64,000 nt of DNA from Isoetes taiwanensis (GCA_021234155.1 JAJEKV010000090.1:3280479-3344478); one strand, 5' to 3'; counted from the stretch's first letter, positions 34,861-45,950 are shown. Numbers and translations: made by a program. Notes: generated by a model from the sequence alone, not told the origin.

Positions 34861-36536
34861 AAATTTTAGGGTTAAAATTTAAAAAAATTAGTAAAGGTAA
34901 CTCTCCCATCCATTTTTTTTAAACACTTAGTGCCTTCTTGAGCTCAGTTAGCCGCCATAGCCGCCGAATCGAGAAGCTCTTCTCGCCATAGCCAACCTCC
35001 GCCCTATACCTTTCTTCCCTGCTAAGCGCCCAATACCATCGGCCGCCTACTTTGAAAGGATGGAGGAAAGGACGAGACAAATAAACAAGTATATAAGCCG
35101 CTAAGCCTCGCTATTCTCAAACTCCTATAGAGTTCTTAATGGCCGAATCGCTGCCACAACAAAACCCCAATGTATGTAAGCAAAAACTGAAGAGATATCG
35201 AATATTTCGTTTGCGCTTCTACTGAAGGGGTCCTAATACCATACCCGCTTTTTGCTATAATGAGCATTTTACATTTAAGCTCAACGCCATTCGAGACCTC
35301 GTAGTTGAGCAGGGGAAGATGGCGCCCGTATATGCCCGGTTCTTTCCGCCCGTGAGGGGACGAACAAGCCGAGGAGGAGGAGGCCCTACAAACGCAGCCC
35401 AAAACAGCAAGTAAATGGCCCAAGAGGCGACCTACGTTGGCTAGCATCGGATGACCCGGCTTGTGGTACCGCCACCGAAACGGGATGTGCCTCTTTGATG
35501 GGGAGCCTACACTTCCCATCTTTTTTCATATGAAGAGGAGACTAACCGTATTCTCTGGAAAATCTGAACACCCTCGCTTTTCACCGAATACTTTCGAAGA
35601 AATGTTGAGAGGGATATGCAAGCTAACCCTCCACGCTACTCTCGGAGCTTACAAGAAGAAATCGAGATCGATAGCCGTGGAGAAGCAAGCAGAGGAGCAA
35701 GCCACACCGGCTAAGCAATGTAAGGCAACGCAGCTGACGTGAGGAGGCCGCTAAGTTACTGGAAGATACGCCCATCAACAAATGGTAGAACAAGAGCATG
35801 CCCCCGAAGAGAATGCGGATGAAGCAGAGCAAAGAGCCAGAGAGGCAACCGGGCAAAGGAAGGAGCGGGCCGAGGAAGGAAGAGGAAGAAAGGCACCGCA
35901 GGAGCAGCCACCGCTAGGTTCGCGGTTCCTCGGCGATCTAAGAGGACGCCGAAAGCAAGTCCGGTGCTCAAGATAAGGATCAGCTTAGGGCTCGGTGGTA
36001 TCGCTAAGGCCGCAGGGGACAATCGGGCGAGATGAAATTATCCGACAGCCCAAAGATCCAAGGATAGCGGGGAAAACTATTCCCCCGAGCTGCACCCCAC
36101 CCTAGGAGGAGGCATCATTACAAGCCCGGTACCGTGGCACTTAGGGAAATAAGAAAGTACCGTGAAATCCACCGAAGTTTTGCTACGGAAACTTCCTTTC
36201 AGTAGCTTGTCCGAGAGATTGCCCAAGAATTTAAGACGGACCTTCGCTTTCCAAACTCATGCCATTCTAGCACTCCAGAGGCGGGGCCTACTTGGTGGCC
36301 CTCTTTGGCATGCAAACCTATGTGCAATCCATGCCAAGCGAAAATAACCATCATGACAAAAGACCTACAAGCTGGCACGCCGGATCCGTGGGGAACGGCC
36401 ATAATTATGTACCATAACAATTTTGTATCTATGTAAATCGATATATATATATTAATACAAATATTGTTTTGACTTTTTATTTTAACTGTGAATTTTCTTT
36501 AAGGAAAAAAAAATATAATAATATAATATAACAATA
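34861..36536 (+). other. Element A pre-ORF region, decayed coding-like sequence
   Basis: No intact gene. A plus-strand reading near 35,130 begins MAESLPQQNPN; near 35,300 another reads RDLVVEQGKMAPVYARFF; frames at 35,461-35,742 and 35,782-35,976 are rich in Glu, Arg, Lys and Ala (REATGQRKERAEEGRGRK), like a charged coiled coil or low-complexity linker. These could be the decayed 5' part of the same extra gene as 36,537-37,514. An AT-rich run including (TA)n at 36,440-36,455 and A9 at 36,505 precedes the intact ORF. Confidence 0.4.
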
Positions 36537-37514
36537 ATGATGAGCTGGCGCCTCGAACGCCGTGCCCAGCAAGTTAAAAGTGAGAGTCACTTTAGGGTTT
36601 CATCATTCTTACTCCTGTTTCCTTCTTCCTTCCATCTTCCGTCTGCAGTGATGGACTACGCTGGCCGACTAGCATGGTACATGGGAGGCGAGCAATGGGA
36701 TCCTCAGGTTCCCTACCCTCTCTTGGATTCCATGTTGCAGAGTTCAGTCGACCTCATCGACAATATGCGCACCCATCCTGACTATGCGACCTTTGTAGAG
36801 TTCTATGATGAGGAAATCTTGCCTGAGGCGGAGTTCTTTGGGGAGCCGCCTCAGCCCTATCTTCACAGGGATATCGTGGAGCACATGTTGGGAGATGATC
36901 ACCACAGTTATGATATTCTTAAGGGCATTATCCGACGTGCTAAGCACGCTCCCATTATTGATTGTGGCTCTAATGGGTTGTACTTTGAAGCCCAGTTTGC
37001 CCTTGCTCTTATTATGGACAGATATGTTGATGGTACTGATACCGCTTTGGAGCAAGCCAAGTCCCCACTTCCTCCAGATCCAGAGGAGGATGAGCAGATA
37101 AGCTATGCTGACTTTGTAAGATGGAAGGAGTTAGCTAAAGAGGGGCCTCTACCTCGTAGTAAGGGCCAAGCTCTTGTGGGATTAAGTTCGCTTTCTACCA
37201 TCAAGGTCGGGGATCAAGATTATTTGTTGCTGAGCAATATTCAATGGGCGTATCAGCATATCGCCAATAAGGGTAAGCAGAAGACCGCTCATCTTCTTTA
37301 TGAGCTGGCCGAGTATTGTCAGGGCCAGCATGACTTCATTGATTACTCTCGCCCCGTTTATGCGCCGGAGATACATCAGCTGCTCAACTATCAGCCTCTT
37401 GATGTTGAGCCTATCAGTACACTCTTATCTTTACGCCAGCTAATGATTCAGGTTGGCCCCTCAATTCCCCGAATCGGGCTTTCCGTGCTACGGACCACAT
37501 GTGCTCAACATTAA
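36537..37514 (+). CDS. Intact 325-codon extra ORF upstream of gag, unknown family
   Basis: This is the longest open frame in the window and the only long one not broken, although everything around it is. The annotated start MMSWRLERR may be 5' of the true one: a second Met at 36,651 (MDYAGRLAWYMGGEQWDPQ) follows a hydrophobic stretch (SSFLLLFPSSFHLPS) and could be the real start. The protein is acidic and mixed helical by eye, with EFYDEEILPEAEFFGEPPQP, DILKGIIRRAKHAPIIDCGS, YFEAQFALALIMDRYVDGTD and ELAEYCQGQHDFIDYSRPV. I see no zinc knuckle, DxD, protease or nucleotide-binding motif, and no similarity to gag, pol or envelope proteins that I know. It lies 2.1 kb after the primer-binding site and 2.6 kb before gag. 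It could be an additional retroelement ORF, as some giant plant gypsy elements carry, or a captured host gene. The frame continues after a shift at about 37,500. Confidence 0.7.
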   Translation: MMSWRLERRAQQVKSESHFRVSSFLLLFPSSFHLPSAVMDYAGRLAWYMGGEQWDPQVPYPLLDSMLQSSVDLIDNMRTHPDYATFVEFYDEEILPEAEFFGEPPQPYLHRDIVEHMLGDDHHSYDILKGIIRRAKHAPIIDCGSNGLYFEAQFALALIMDRYVDGTDTALEQAKSPLPPDPEEDEQISYADFVRWKELAKEGPLPRSKGQALVGLSSLSTIKVGDQDYLLLSNIQWAYQHIANKGKQKTAHLLYELAEYCQGQHDFIDYSRPVYAPEIHQLLNYQPLDVEPISTLLSLRQLMIQVGPSIPRIGLSVLRTTCAQH

Positions 37515-38059
37515 CGACGTCGTCGCCAAGGTCGAGGACGACCCAACCATGGAGGATTTATGTGATGAGAGTCAGTATGCTCAGGAGGAGAAGGATTTTG
37601 CCATGGAGGAGGAGCTGCCCCAGAACTTAGAGTCTGAATTGGCCTCTTCAACCCATCCGATGGTTCAGGGGTTGAAATGCCATATTACTCGATTCTTCTT
37701 GTCGGCTTTTACAAGCAGACAGGTTCTCTTCTTTGCTAAGGCAATTGCACCTGAAGCAGAGGCGGCTGTATGGGCACTAAGGGCACTTTCAACCACAAAT
37801 CTACCATAAGAAGTTAGCTCCTAACCTTGAGCAGATCATCCCGTGAATCGTGATTTAGCCATTGCAAAGTTGTTTGACCATGAGATTGGTTCTGATGAAC
37901 ATGAGTCTGCTGGTTGCAGCGCCATTGACTATTAATGTCCCTCCCGAGATAGCTTCATCAGCTGCCTCATCAGTTAATCCTAGTGTGCTGCTCTTACAGC
38001 ATCGACCCGAGCCCGAGTTTGGCACTCAAGCACAGGATGCTGAAGGGTCGACCTCTTAG
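37500..38059 (+). pseudogene. Frame-shifted continuation of the extra ORF
   Basis: After the stop at 37,512-37,514 the coding character continues in other frames: 37,453-37,809 holds VLNINDVVAKVEDDPTMEDL, then a Glu-rich stretch (EEKDFAMEEELPQN), and 37,862-38,059 ends with HRPEPEFGTQAQDAEGSTS and a stop. Acidic composition and codon usage look continuous with the upstream ORF, so I infer one gene of about 500 codons with at least two frame changes. Function unknown. Confidence 0.45.
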
Positions 38060-38118
38060 TCTAGTTTAAGCAGACAATTATGTCTATTGTTATGTAATTT
38101 TGATTGCCATCATCGCAT

Positions 38119-39277
38119 AATCTATGTACTTAGACTTCGTAAAATGCTTTGGCGCCATCGGCCAAGCGCTAGGGCGGTAAGGGGAGAGGACGCCCCTCCT
38201 CTTCCTCGATTCCCGCACTCGCCCGGAACTCCTTGCAGATCAGAGATAGAACCGGATACTAGCGGGGTTTTGCCATCAAATTCAGGTGGATCTTTCTTAT
38301 CTTTTAAAGAATGTTTCGGATTGCTTGCCTGAAACTGCTTCAAAGCGCGTCCTAATGTTTTGTTCTCGATGCCACTAACGGGGCCCGATTTGCTAAAGCA
38401 GATGAGCAAGATCATGTAAGTTTTCTGGAATTTACCATTTTCTTGTTTATCAAGATCCGAAAAGGCATACAGCCTATAAGGTAGCAGATTTTAGCAGAAA
38501 CATAAAGAGGGCAGTTCTCATGTAAATATAATCTGGGCAGTCTAATCTATGGTGGGTCTTCTGAATGCTGGCTTTTTCCCCTTCCTCTTGCTCTTTCTTT
38601 CTAGTGGAAAGATCTAAGAATGTTGTTCGAAGGAGTCGTGGTAAATTTTGATTTCGATTTTACGCTTTAGGAACGTGATGCTTAATTTTTCTCGAGATTG
38701 CCGAAGCTAGGGAGATAACCGTGTCCGTGAAGACGCTTCCATATCGATCCAGATATCATGAACCAAAATTTAGGGAGGTTTTGGTGCTGGGCTGTGTGTC
38801 TAGCTTTACAGGTTGGCTGAATGGCACATCCCGACAATGCAGCATCTCCTTTCAATTTTACATTCTGTAGAAAAATTGCAGAATCAGATCATAGTTTGAA
38901 GCGGTTGGGCTTCTCTCGGCTTGAAGCTTGGGAGAATTGGTCGATTACTCTTCAGCTCTTTCTTCATTTTTAGTTTTGCAAGAAGGTTTTTGGAGCATTC
39001 ACGACTTATTTGCAGTTTCTGGAAAGCTTATGCTAAGCTCCTATAGTATTTTATCTAAACAGGAAGATTGGTTTCAATCATGTAGTACTGGATAGATAGA
39101 AGAAGATGTTGAGAAAGGCAGATTAGTACAGAAATTATGGATATGAAATCTGATCTACATGAGATCTTTGTGCTTAAATTTTATCTGGTCTATGTGAGAC
39201 CTATGCTGTAATTCTTCCTATCTTTTAATAAAAATTTTCTTTCCTTCAAAAAAAAAAAAAAAAAAATCTATGTACTT
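38119..39277 (+). mobile_element. Poly(A) retroposon with 13-bp target-site duplication
   Basis: The 13-mer AATCTATGTACTT occurs at 38,119-38,131 and again at 39,265-39,277. Between them lie 1,133 bp ending in a 3'-UTR-like stretch with AATAAA (about 39,228) and an uninterrupted A-run at 39,248-39,266. A long target duplication plus poly(A) tail is the signature of LINE-type target-primed reverse transcription, so this is a processed retrocopy, a 5'-truncated LINE or a SINE-like element. No RT or endonuclease motif is seen and no ORF exceeds 100 codons. The source transcript is not recognised. A short similarity (TGAAACTGCTTCAAAGCGCG and TGAACTGCTTCAAAAGCCCT) links it to 20,918. Confidence 0.85.
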
Positions 39278-39439
39278 TTTTCTTATATATATATATATTC
39301 AGGGATTTTTCCTTGCATTTTCTTGTACTATTGAGAAACTATTGAATTGTCTTTCTTTTCAATGTTTAATTCTCTTCCTTAGAGTTGGAATATAGGGAAT
39401 TTGTTCAATGCATATATATTTATTCCTGTCGTCTTGCAG

Positions 39440-39909
39440 AAGAGACCCTTGAGGAGTATGAGGAACGAATTACCGACCTGATACGAAGGGATGACCAAGG
39501 GCCTCCCGAACAAGATTACGGCCAAAGATACGGGGAGTAACTTTAAACGAGAGGATGACTATGAGATGGATGAACCCAAGAGCCTAAGAGCCTTATGATC
39601 CAGACAAGGGTATGGAGGTAGTTAACATCCTCCAAGAACGGGCCTTTGACAACCTGAAACAAACCCTCCGCCGAACATGGGACTATTGGAGTATGTCCAG
39701 GCATGAAGCTTTCGAGGATTCCAATGACCACTTATGGCAATTATTCTATGCATTAAGGAGGCTTTTCAATCTCCTTATTATTAGCCCAACATGGGACTAT
39801 CACCACATCGTCTGTGCTCGGCACGCCATAAGCTCATCGAGTCAGACGGAAAGCGCTCGCTATTCCATCATGTACCCTTTCGCGAAACCCCTAGGTCCCA
39901 AGCCCTAGT
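39440..39909 (+). pseudogene. Possible downstream exon of the extra ORF
   Basis: After a pyrimidine-containing GTCGTCTTGCAG acceptor-like site (ending 39,439), the reading contains EETLEEYEERITDLIRRDDQ, then (39,612-39,908) NILQERAFDNLKQTLRRTWD and a stop at about 39,907. It shares the acidic, helical look of the extra ORF. The retroposon would then lie inside an intron or 3' part of that gene. This is inference: no donor site is proven and one frame change is needed near 39,540. Confidence 0.35.
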
Positions 39910-40162
39910 TTAGTTTTGTTATGCTCAAGCAGACTAAAAAGTGGCCTATGTATAAAATCCACTTGTGTATTATATAACTTTAAGTGATAACTAGCTTCAA
40001 AGTAAAGTTCTTCGATGTAACACTTGTTTTGACTTGTAATCAAAAATCTTTTCTTCTTGTCTTCTTTATTCACTCTTACTTCGCATTACTATCCCCAAAA
40101 TGATTGTGTGTGAGACTTGATATTGTTGAAATTCAGCATATATTTTGCTATGCTCAATATAG
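39910..40162 (+). other. AT-rich leader before gag
   Basis: Non-coding AT-rich sequence that leads into the ATG of the gag-like reading. It may correspond to the element's original gag leader. Confidence 0.4.
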
Positions 40163-41335
40163 ATGGCGACGCTAACGCCAGCCAAGCGCATACACCCTCG
40201 AATACCAAGTAGGGGTGACCCCGAAAGAGAACTTGTGTTGATGAAGAGGCAACTAGTGAAGGTGTGACTTATGTACCGAATACCAATCCACCGCAAAGAT
40301 GTTCGGACGGATGGACCGGAGTTACCTCCTTACGCCGAGTCCCCACCACAAAGAACCTTCTCAGACTGATTCTAGCCCCAAGACTCATCGAGGAGGCACC
40401 GCTCCAAACGGCATCGGTTCCTCAAGGATAGTGCAACCTCCTCTGACATGCCTTCTTCGAGTCTTCTGAGTCGTCGGTCTCATCCGAGGGCCATGCACAT
40501 CGCCGGGACAAGGAGTACCGTAAAACGGTTGATACAGCTATGACCAGTATATGGAAAAATAGGAAACTGGCCCAATTTGATGGCAAATCTAGAGGTGGGC
40601 TGGAATGTAGAGTCCTCGCTCGATGAAATGGAGGAGTTTGGAAAATCCTATGGCATGACAAAAAGGATATAGGGAAGGCCGCCACCACAAACCTTACGGA
40701 GCCGCCTGACCGGTGGAAGGGTTATGCGAGCCAAGCACCCGGATAGGAGCAGTGCATTCAAAAAGTTTGCCAAGGCTTTTAAGTCGCATTATGTACCTAA
40801 TGGCGCACAAATGCCAACAAATCCGGACCTTCTCTGAGGTTAGAGCGTAAAAGGGATGTCCGAGCTCAGCTCTACACCGATGAGTTCATGCGCCTAAGGT
40901 CAGACGCATTACCGTGGATGAATGAAAAGAGGGCTGGAGGGCTACATTGAAGGGTTGGCCCCCTCCATTAAACGAATGGTTAAGGCCATCGAACCCAAAA
41001 TCAGATTCTGCGTAAGCTAAGGCTAAGGCATTAAGCCTCAGGAGGACACACACAAGGAATCAAGATCCGCCCCCCCTCCCTTACTGCAACCACGCCCGCC
41101 CACACCTTACAAACCTCGTCACGAGTCCGGCCCTCTCAGCAGAACTCCTACAATTGCCGAAAAGAAAGTCACCTTCAAAGACGCCCAAAAGCTTAACAAT
41201 GTCGGAAGGAAGTTCGAACCTCTTGCGTCTATTCCTAAGGAGGTTCGAGAATAGTCCGTAGAGATAAGGCATGCTACAGTGTGTATGCACTGGCACTTTA
41301 TGCGAACTGCCCTTATGTCACGCAAATCAATTCAC
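40163..41335 (+). pseudogene. gag: Element A gag (frame-broken)
   Basis: A plus-strand reading opens at 40,163 with MATLTPAKRIHPRIPSRGDP. Downstream blocks in shifting frames include SSEGHAHRRDKEYRKTVDTA, AFKKFAKAFKSHYVPNG, AQLYTDEFMRLRSDALPWMN and a Pro-rich tail with FKDAQKL. The FKKFAKAFKSHY and Y..EF.RL blocks are the retrotransposon-gag (capsid) signature of plant gypsy elements. A CCHC knuckle is suggested by NSYNCRK near 41,145 but is not complete. Gag forms the virus-like particle that packages element RNA. The protease follows directly. Confidence 0.7.
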
Positions 41336-41413
41336 CGCCATGGCTGACCTTGATTGGGACGACTTTGAGTCAACACTACCTGGCGAGGAGGACGCCCCGA
41401 AAGTATATTCACG

Positions 41414-41891
41414 GTGCGGCTCTCTATATCCTGCAGCTATAGAAACCGTATGCCGAAAGTCAGCCTTCATATTTCTACCATAGGCCAAGTAGACAAGAAG
41501 CCCTTCATAATTTTGATGGATACTGGTAGTACCCATAATTTTGCTTCTCTTAGAATGGCCTGTGCATGCAGCCTTGAACGCGTTGAGATCCCGACCAAAG
41601 CCAGTCACGTTAGCCAGTGGTAAGATCAGACACACTCATGGCCGTCGCATTAACCTTAAGATGAAGTTACCAGGTGCGCCAGTTGGCATGGGTGCCGAAT
41701 TAATGGACATTGGCAAATATGATCTTATTGTTGGAATGGAATTCTTGGCATCCGCAAAGGCCAATATAGATCCCAGAAATGGGAGGTTACCTTCAACGCC
41801 GCTAATGGAGCACACGGACTATAAAAGTGACCCATTCAACCCTATTATGCGGTCTATGTCAATCAAGCGGTTAGAAAAAGCTATACGCTAA
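41414..41891 (+). pseudogene. pro: Element A aspartic protease
   Basis: IILMDTGSTHNFAS places the catalytic Asp-Thr-Gly at 41,515-41,529, the retropepsin signature of plant gypsy elements, preceded by VSLHISTIGQ. In the next frame KYDLIVGMEFLASAKANID (about 41,715-41,770) is the conserved C-terminal part of the same domain. One frame change (about 41,550) separates them. The protease cuts the Gag-Pol polyprotein during particle maturation. Confidence 0.82.
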
Positions 41892-42059
41892 GCATAAGCT
41901 CCTGCTCATCCATTAGACTTGCCTCCATTGAGTCGGGGATGCTAAGCGCATGCGGATAATCGATGCCTTGCCGGAGGGGATTGCTAACCTTCTCCGAGTT
42001 TAGCGATCTTTTTTCCGTGATGAGATCCGAAGCTTCCTCCTTTTAGAGGGGTAGAATAT

Positions 42060-42990
42060 GAGATAGCTCTAGAACCGTGCCTAAGCCTACCAAGAAAGCC
42101 CCGGTGCACTGCATGAGTCCTCCCCTCCAGAGTTGGCGTGAGCTTAAGAAGCAACTTCGGGAGTTACTAAACCTAGGTTTCATTCGCCTAGCTGGCGTTT
42201 TAGCCTTTTGGCAATCCTTTTGTTAAGAAAAAGGATGGCTCCTTGAGGATGTGTATTGATTATAGGCAGCTCAATAAGCATACCATCAAGAATCGGCGCT
42301 TTGCCTAGGGCGATGATCTAATGGACCGGTTGCAAGGGGCCAAGTATTTCTCAAGATAGATTTACGCTCCGATACCATCGATAAGGATAAAGGGAAGACA
42401 TCCATAAATCTGCTTTTCAAGACTAGATATGGGCATTACGAGTTTTACCGTTATGCCTTTTGGATTAACTAATGCTCCCCGCAACTTTCATGCGGTTGAT
42501 GAATGACGCCTTCCGCCCAATACTTGGATGATTTTGTTGTTATTTTCTTTGACGACATTCTCATCTATAGTAAGACTCAAGGAGCATGAGCAACATCTTA
42601 GGTTGGCCCTACAAAAGCTAAGACGCCATCAGCTCTTTGCCAAGTTCTCTAAGTGCAAGTTTGCAACTCCCAAGGTGGATTATTTGGGGGCATATCATTT
42701 CAGCAGAGGGAATTGCTACGGATCCTGCAAAAATAGAAGCAAGAAAGGATTGGCCTATTCCGCTAATGTTTTTAAGTCCGCAGCTTTCTTGGGACTAGCG
42801 GGATATTATCGCAAGTTTGTTAAGGACTTTTACAACGATTGCCGCACCTCTTCACGATCTCTACAAAGCACGAAAAGGTGAAGGATTGATGGAACATTGG
42901 AAAACAAAGTCCGTAGGCTTCCGAAGCTTAAGGATGCTTTGATCGCCGGCCTATCAGTCCTCACTTTGCCCCGATCCCGGTAAAAGGATA
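42060..42990 (+). pseudogene. RT: Element A reverse transcriptase
   Basis: Blocks in order: [48 protein letters not shown] (about 42,224-42,285), [12 protein letters not shown] (about 42,440-42,475), [13 protein letters not shown] with the catalytic Asp-Asp near 42,552, FSKCKFATPKVDYLG (about 42,646) and FLGLAGYYRKFVKDF (about 42,787). This is the canonical Ty3/gypsy RT order. At least four frame changes and in-frame stops break it. Confidence 0.88.
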
Positions 42991-42995
42991 AACTA

Positions 42996-43529
42996 GTGGC
43001 AACAGATGCTAGTAAGATTGCTACCGGTGGAGTCCTAATGCAGGAGGGGAGAGTCATTGCATATGATTCAAAGAAAATGAACGACACGGGGCAGCGATAC
43101 CCTACCCATGATCAGGAATTGTTAGCAGTTGTTCGTGCTCTCCGCATTTGGAGACATTACCTTCTTGGTAGGAAATTCCAGTTGGATACGGATCATCGAG
43201 TCTCTCATCTAACAACAACCCCTAATCTCAATCTCCGCCGAAGAAGATGGATGGAGTTTCTCAAGAATATGATTTTGAGATTATATATAAGCCCAGGAAG
43301 CACAATGTGGTTTAAGGATGCATTGTCACGCCATCCTTTGATAACCCGAACCCATTGTAACGCAATTTCCACACTCACCAGTGATTTTGGGAAGCAAATA
43401 GAACAGACCTTGGCCACAGATCCCGAATTCTATGATGTTTGGCGTAGTTTGAGTAAAGAAGCACGCGGGACAAAGAACGCTTCGCGTTCATATAAGAAAG
43501 AGGGCAACTTGCTATACCGCAAAAGATAA
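42996..43529 (+). CDS. RNH: Element A RNase H and connection to integrase
   Basis: A 177-codon open frame reads ATDASKIATGGVLMQEGRVI, AYDSKKMNDTGQRYPTHDQE, LLAVVRALRIWRHYLLGRKF and then a TDHRVS block and a degraded KDALSRHP. The first catalytic Asp (TDAS) and Glu (DQELLAV) of the RNase H fold are present, and the C-terminal Asp (TDH) follows. It degrades the RNA strand of the RNA-DNA hybrid during reverse transcription. The remainder (to LLYRKR) is the linker into integrase. It is intact here but downstream of broken RT. Confidence 0.85.
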   Translation: MATDASKIATGGVLMQEGRVIAYDSKKMNDTGQRYPTHDQELLAVVRALRIWRHYLLGRKFQLDTDHRVSHLTTTPNLNLRRRRWMEFLKNMILRLYISPGSTMWFKDALSRHPLITRTHCNAISTLTSDFGKQIEQTLATDPEFYDVWRSLSKEARGTKNASRSYKKEGNLLYRKR

Positions 43530-44460
43530 GTTGTGTTGTACCAGAGACTTCAGGAGTGCGTAGTTAATTCTCCATGACACACAATAAATTTATAGCTGAC
43601 ATGCGGGTTTCATGAAGACCTACTTCAAGATCCGTTCCGATTATTTTGGCCTTCGAAGAGGGATATTGCTAGATACATTCAAACAAGGTCAAGTGTGTCA
43701 ACAAACCAAGGGCTGAGTAATTAAGAATTCCGGAGAGTTGCAACCTTTGGATGTGCCCAACGCAAAGTGGGAAGTGATAACCATGGACTTCATTGTAGGC
43801 CTTCCGTACTCTCTAGTAGATATGATGCATTAATGGTAGTGGTGCATAAATTAGCTCGAAAATGGCTCATTTTTGCCATGTCGTACCACCGCAAACCTCG
43901 ACAATCATACCCGCTTTTTGCAAAGGAGATTTTCAGGTTGCACCGGAATGCCACGGTTATTGTATCCGATGAGGATCCCAAATTTGTAAGTGCGTTCGAA
44001 AGACTTCTTCGCCACCATCGGACCAAGCTTTGCTATGAGTATCGCCTATCATCCTCAAACGGATGGTCGACTAACGTGCCAATCGTGATATTGAGGATAT
44101 GCTACGAAGTTATGTGTGAGTAAGCAATCACAATGGGTGACTATATCTACCCGGTAGAGTTTGCCTACAACAAAAGATGAAACAAGATTCTTCCAGATGT
44201 CTCCCTTTATGATAAATTATGGATATCAATGTCTTACTCGGACACATGGCATAACCCCTGTCTCCAAAGTGGAGGTTTCTCAACAACTCCTTTGGAAATG
44301 CAAGCTTTAGTTGAAGAGGTTAGTGGGTACCATTAGTCGCATCGCCAGCCGCCCGGAAAGTGGTAGCGGATAAGCACTGACCCCACGAGTCTTCCAGTGG
44401 GCTTAATCGGTTTGGCTTAAGATCAAAGTAAAACAAGCCAAGCTTAAAATTGGTAATCGC
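43530..44460 (+). pseudogene. INT: Element A integrase
   Basis: The zinc-binding part is poorly preserved (RYIQTR, CVNKP near 43,670-43,700). The core is clear: WEVITMDFIVGLP (about 43,770, first catalytic Asp), SRYDALMVVVHKLA (about 43,813), SYPLFAKEIFRLH (about 43,903), VIVSDEDPKFVSAFE with the second catalytic Asp (about 43,960), and TDGRTN...EDML with the Glu (about 44,060-44,100). Several frame changes are needed. Integrase inserts the cDNA into host chromatin. Confidence 0.82.
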
Positions 44461-44502
44461 AAGAAGTTGGCACCGGATGGGCTGGGCGCTCAAGATTAAG
44501 AC

Positions 44503-44875
44503 GTGTTGGAGAACAAAGGATGTCGCTTGGATTTACCGCCCCGCTTGAAGATCCACAAGGTCTTTCACGTGAGTCTTCCAAACAACACACTCGATCCGGA
44601 GGAGGTTTTGGATACCCCAACCCTCCTAGAAATGACAGAGGAGCACCTGGAGATAGTGCCCGGGCTCTTCTTGATCGAGCTTATAAAACAAAACCAAGGA
44701 CTCAAATGTTGCAATACATCAGTTAAGTGGAAACACTTACCGCTTGAAGATGCTACCCGGTGATGAAGATAGACCTTGAGAAGCACTATCCGGACTTCAT
44801 GCGGGAATCTCGTGGTCGCACCATCAACGATGCTATCAACCCCGCCTCCCCGGGCGTAAGCGTGAAGGCTTGATT
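44503..44875 (+). pseudogene. Element A C-terminal domain with chromodomain
   Basis: The frame 44,503-44,763 contains CRLDLPPRLKIHKVFHVSLP (the GPY/F-proximal segment that ends gypsy integrases), DPEEVLDTPTLLEMTEEHL, then SVKWKHLPLEDATR (about 44,722-44,760), followed in a shifted frame by PVMKIDLEKHYPDFM. The V.WK.LP.EDATWE motif is the core of a retrotransposon chromodomain, which steers insertion toward modified histones. It places element A among the chromoviruses. The upstream aromatic strand of the fold is poorly preserved. Confidence 0.8.
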
Positions 44876-45366
44876 TGCAGAAGTATCCTCTAGAGGGTAG
44901 ATGCATCGTATCGCATAATACTTTTACCGATGATGAGACCACCTTTGGGTTCTCTAGGGCGTGGTGTATTGTTGATGTTGATATAACCACGAATTGCTTC
45001 AAAGCATGTAGTTCTTAGGGTGCGTTCATCGGCGGCTATAATGGAACTTAAATTATTCCTTATGCCGCAGCGAATTACAAACTATAGTCATGATAGGTTC
45101 CCCTCAGAGATGATTTTTTTTTTAGTTATAGGGGGGTGGGCTTCAACCACATTATATTATTGGTATATACCTGATATATTGACATGCGAGCCGTTGAAGA
45201 GGTTAAAAGAACTGCCCATGTATAGAGGGTTCTTGATGAGTAACTTTTTCGACTCGCTTTTGTTTACATGTATGATTTTCAACGCCTATGATGTTTTAAA
45301 CCCACCGCGGTCCTTAAACTTTCTAATGATAAGTTTGTTAAATGCACCTTAGTGCGCATTACTTAT
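44876..45366. other. Element A 3' untranslated part, left of the copia insertion
   Basis: There is no conserved domain after the chromodomain. The 110-codon frame at 45,020-45,352 is hydrophobic and AT-rich with no known motif. The sequence resumes at 50,865 beyond the inserted element. Confidence 0.5.
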
Positions 45367-45371
45367 GTTAT

Positions 45372-45950
45372 TGTTGGATTAATAAAAAAAACAATTCCTT
45401 GCAAGGATGTAAGTTCAACATAATGATTTACTTGTACTTTCAATCTAGCAATATTAAATCAATAAAACATCTTCAAGTACAAAAGCATCTAGTATCAAAG
45501 AAAGCCAATTTATGGTCATTCATTCCTTGATATGCTCAAAATCATTTTCATCACTTTTTACTCCTAAGCAATGAGTACTTCCTAAGCTCAAACTATAGAT
45601 CATCATCATCGAGCTCCGCACACCTCAAACCCAAGACCCCATTCCTATGTATACCTTGCCGCGTTCAAGCTACGGCTAGATCTCATTGACTTCAATAGAA
45701 ACCTCATCTCAAGGCTTATATCCACATGCCAAATGGAAGAATATAGCGTTTTCATCAAACACATAAAGCACATAAAGCACTTATATGCATAAAAAGCACT
45801 TATATGTATCACGAATCTTCAACACAGCAGACCATTACAACCTTTCACTTTGCTTCTCATAGGTTGTTCTTGTAGTAAAAAATATATTCAACGCCATTTG
45901 CTTCTCATGAATATAAGATGCATATAATATAACCTTGATACACACTAACA
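45372..45950 (-). repeat. Copia 3' LTR
   Basis: It is bounded by TGTTGGATTA and CACACTAACA on the plus strand. It matches 50,291-50,864 almost base for base in AT-rich parts, with small indels at CAG/CTG, CCG and CGG positions. It holds a short ACATAAAGC tandem near 45,760-45,790. Confidence 0.93.

Noticed and set aside
35136-35519. 127-codon minus-strand ORF in element A
   Set aside because: Overlaps coding-like sequence on the plus strand and has no motif; probably chance.
44565-45002. 145-codon minus-strand ORF
   Set aside because: Antisense to the element A chromodomain region; a shadow frame.
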